A stretch of 64,000 nt of DNA, taken from contig JBBHKE010002548.1 of assembly GCA_037447655.1 (NCBI GenBank), positions 89,442 through 153,441 of the forward strand. The letters are read 5' to 3'. The notes under the pieces are model-generated. The model did not search any database, was not told the DNA's origin, and saw only the letters and a list, made by a program, of their open reading frames with translations. Source of the stretch: Zygnema cylindricum (taxonomy: Eukaryota; Streptophyta; Zygnematophyceae; Zygnematales; Zygnemataceae). How positions within the stretch are numbered: position 1 is the stretch's first letter; every line of letters begins with the position of its first letter. The position numbers and the translations under genes were made by a program. Of this stretch, positions 61,684-64,000 are shown piece after piece.

Positions 61684-63665
61684 TTAAAGAGGACTATAGC
61701 TCCGTTTCAACATTATGACTTTTTTGTCACTCGCCACCCAAACGTCTCCGTCGGTCGTAATGATCAAATCGTAAAGATTTTCTTCGACGTCCAAAAGAGC
61801 CACACAAATCGGTTTTTCCCACGGACCTTTCCATGCTCGAACCGTTTTATCGCTCGAAGCCGACCAAACAACTCCCTCTTTATCGATACTTAAACCCTCC
61901 ACCTCTCCCCCGTGAGCTTCCCAATCGTGGACATATTCTCCCTCTAACGTCCAGCAAAAGATCCTCTCTTGTCCAGAGGACCAAATATAGTCGTTTCCCA
62001 TCACAAGTGTGTTCATTTTCGTATCCATTTTGAACATTTCCGATGTCGACTCAATTTTTTTCACACAAACGTTATTTTCCCAACATTGGATTGATCCATT
62101 ACAAGCCGACCAAATTCGTCCGTTTGCATCTTTTTTGAGAGCGAAAACTTCGATTTTCTTTCCATTATCAAATGTCGACACGCAATTTAAACTTTTTCCG
62201 TCCCAAACCCATTCTTTCATTTCCCCACCTTCGTCACCCGATAAACATCCATTTCTGGAAATCGTCAACAAAGCATAAATACGAATTTTGTGAGCTTTAA
62301 AATTTGCAACCACTTTAAAATTTTCAACAACCAATAAGGTTCCGTCTTTACAACCGGCCCAGACAAGACCTTCCTCACTAACTGCCAAAGACCAAATCGT
62401 GGCGTGCGGTTCTTGGACTTCGTAAACGCATTCGTCTTTTTCCCAACAGACGAGAGCGTCCCATCCACCCCATAATTTTCCGTCCAGAGCAAGAGCTAAT
62501 CGGTAAACTGAAAAATCGCACACGACTTCTTTCACATTTTTAATTATGAAAGGCATTCGATTCATCTGCAAAAACATTAAGCAAAAGATAAGTAATTAAC
62601 AAACAAGAAAAGAAGTAGAAAAAAACATCCTCTCTCTCTCTTCTCTATCCTCTCCCTCTCCTACTCTCACTCACTCTCCCTCTCTCTCCTTCTCTCCCTC
62701 CCTCCTTTCTTTTAGTAAAACAAAAGTTACCTCCTCATTTAATTCTTTCAATTTCGCCTGTTGGGTTTCGACCGTCTCCTCCAGAATTGCGGCCTTTGCC
62801 TCCAAATTTGCCGCCTTTTTTTTCTCCATCAAGTATAGTACTTTAAAAAAATCCGGTCCTAAAGTTATTCGCGGATTTTTTATGGCGTTTTCGGCTCGAG
62901 ATTCCGAGATTTGAAAAGGCTCAATATATGAACACAAAATCGTGCGATCTTCCACACTAATTTCAGTATTGATTTTGAGAAAGTTGTCGATCGCGTCATA
63001 TAAAATGTCGCAATTTGAGCGAACTGTTTTTGGTAAAGATATGAGTAAATCTTGGAAAAAAAGGTGGAAATTTTCGGATTCGAAATTACCCCAATAGAGA
63101 AAACTGTCGATTAAATTTCCAACAGCTAACATATCCTCCAAAGAAACTTTATTTTCCGAAATTCTGTCCGAAAATTGACTAACGATGGATTGAACTATAT
63201 CCGTTTTTAGGACTTTAAGATCTTCCAAAGTAAGTTTTTGCAATCTTTTGCTTAAAGCTCCTTCCAATAAACCTGAATGAACTTCACTTTTGAGTTTGCA
63301 ATAATATTTTAAAAGAGTAACCATATAAGAAATTTCATTCTGATATTCCAATTCGTTATCTGTTTCTTCACTGGAAAGTTTCAAAGCCTCGACAAGAAAT
63401 TCAAGAATGGATTGACTGTTTATTTCGAGTTTTGCTTTCATATCTGAATCTTCCAATTCCGAATTTCCTTCTTCCGAAGCTTCACTTAAAAACCAGCTGT
63501 AATTTTGTTTCGAAAGATGATTTCCCAAAACCATAAATGTTAGAGACGATTGTCGAAAAACGTTCAAAAGTTCTTGAAGAAGAGAGTGTGGCGATTTCAC
63601 CAACGCCTTGAAAAAAATTAAGGCGTCAGAAAGAGTTTCGATTTCGACCAGTTTTGACGCATAAC
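61684..63665 (-). CDS. Helical domain plus WD40-type beta-propeller protein, 5' part outside the window
   Basis: Exons 63665-62731 and 62565-61684 (GAG-GTAACT donor, TTTGCAG acceptor, phase 0). The first exon opens after TTATTGCAG in phase 1, so at least one upstream exon is missing. Exon 1 is about 311 residues, Leu/Glu/Lys-rich and helical. It has an acidic patch (EASEEGNSELEDSD) and ends in a predicted coiled coil (EKKKAANLEAKAAILEETVE). Exon 2 (293 residues) has about six repeats of the form WSLAVSEEGLVWAGCKDGTL, DEGGEMKEW and WSASSDKTVRAWKG, i.e. WD40/propeller blades. Such proteins are usually scaffolds. I do not recognise the helical part; a BTB-associated or F-box-like adaptor is possible but unproven. 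Confidence 0.8.
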
Positions 63666-64000
63666 CTGCAATAAACTAAATTGTTATGATAAATATAGAT
63701 AGTCATATATACATAAATAAATAGATAGCAATTTAGACATACATAGATAAAAAAACACATGATTATTAATAATGATGATAGTGCTATGGGAAAAAAAAAA
63801 ATAATAATAAAAAAAATTGTGATTGACAAACACACACACAAAAAAATAAAAATAAAAATAAAATGAAAAATTTGAACAAAATGTATCAGTAGAAATAAAA
63901 ACAATTTGGATTAAAGATTCTTGATAACAATAATACAAGTTCTGATCCAAAAAAGGGAGGGAGAGGGGGAGGGGGAGGGAGAGGGAGAGGGAGAGGGAGA
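63666..64000. other. Intron or upstream DNA with simple repeats
   Basis: AT-rich with ACACACAC and AAATAAAAATAAAA runs, ending in (GGGAGA)n at the window edge. Probably an intron of the WD40 gene. Confidence 0.55.

Overview
The window is nuclear DNA of an intron-rich eukaryote. The genes are split by GT-AG introns, there are no operons, and AT-rich spacers are packed with microsatellites and transposons. A 10-base N gap shows it is a draft assembly. NPL4 is of the short, plant-like type without a zinc finger, the DOA10-like gene resembles plant SUD1, and degenerate CCCTAAA/TTTAGGG motifs recur. These fit an alga or protist, but I cannot assign a lineage.

Layout. 1-4.3 kb: broken non-LTR retrotransposon (minus) with repeated 5' monomers. 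4.6-9.4 kb: a tandem segmental duplication and T-rich intron-like DNA. 6.0-13.2 kb: exons of a DOA10/MARCH6/SUD1-like ER ubiquitin ligase (plus), cut short near a second LINE fragment and the N gap. 15.2-17.4 kb: TMEM205/DUF4149 membrane protein (minus, 3 exons). 17.6-18.5 kb: MITE cluster. 19.1-20.1 kb: duplicated, broken piece of the S41-like gene found at 52-56 kb. 21.3-25.1 kb: NPL4 (minus, 4 exons found, N-terminus missing). 26.46-34.85 kb: an 8.4-kb TA-flanked element with 24-bp perfect terminal inverted repeats, inverted satellite arms and a transposase-like remnant. 35.4-37.2 kb: hAT transposase pseudogene. 38.15-38.65 kb: 495-bp deletion derivative of the 8.4-kb element. 38.68-46.77 kb: Ty3/gypsy element with LTRs and 5-bp target duplication. 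47-50.2 kb: MITEs and non-autonomous hAT copies, one recently duplicated. 50.5-50.8 kb: G-rich tract. 52.06-56.32 kb: six-exon secreted S41/CPAF-like protein, 661 aa, lacking the expected catalytic residues. 57.4-59.4 kb: direct repeats around an LTR-like insertion. 61.68-63.67 kb: 3' part of a helical plus WD40 gene (minus).

How the genes relate. DOA10-type ligases and NPL4 (with CDC48/p97) both act in ER-associated degradation and lie within 20 kb, but eukaryotic neighbours need not be related in function. The strongest unexplained structure is the 8.4-kb element and the swarm of small TA-flanked palindromic elements that share its terminal motif.
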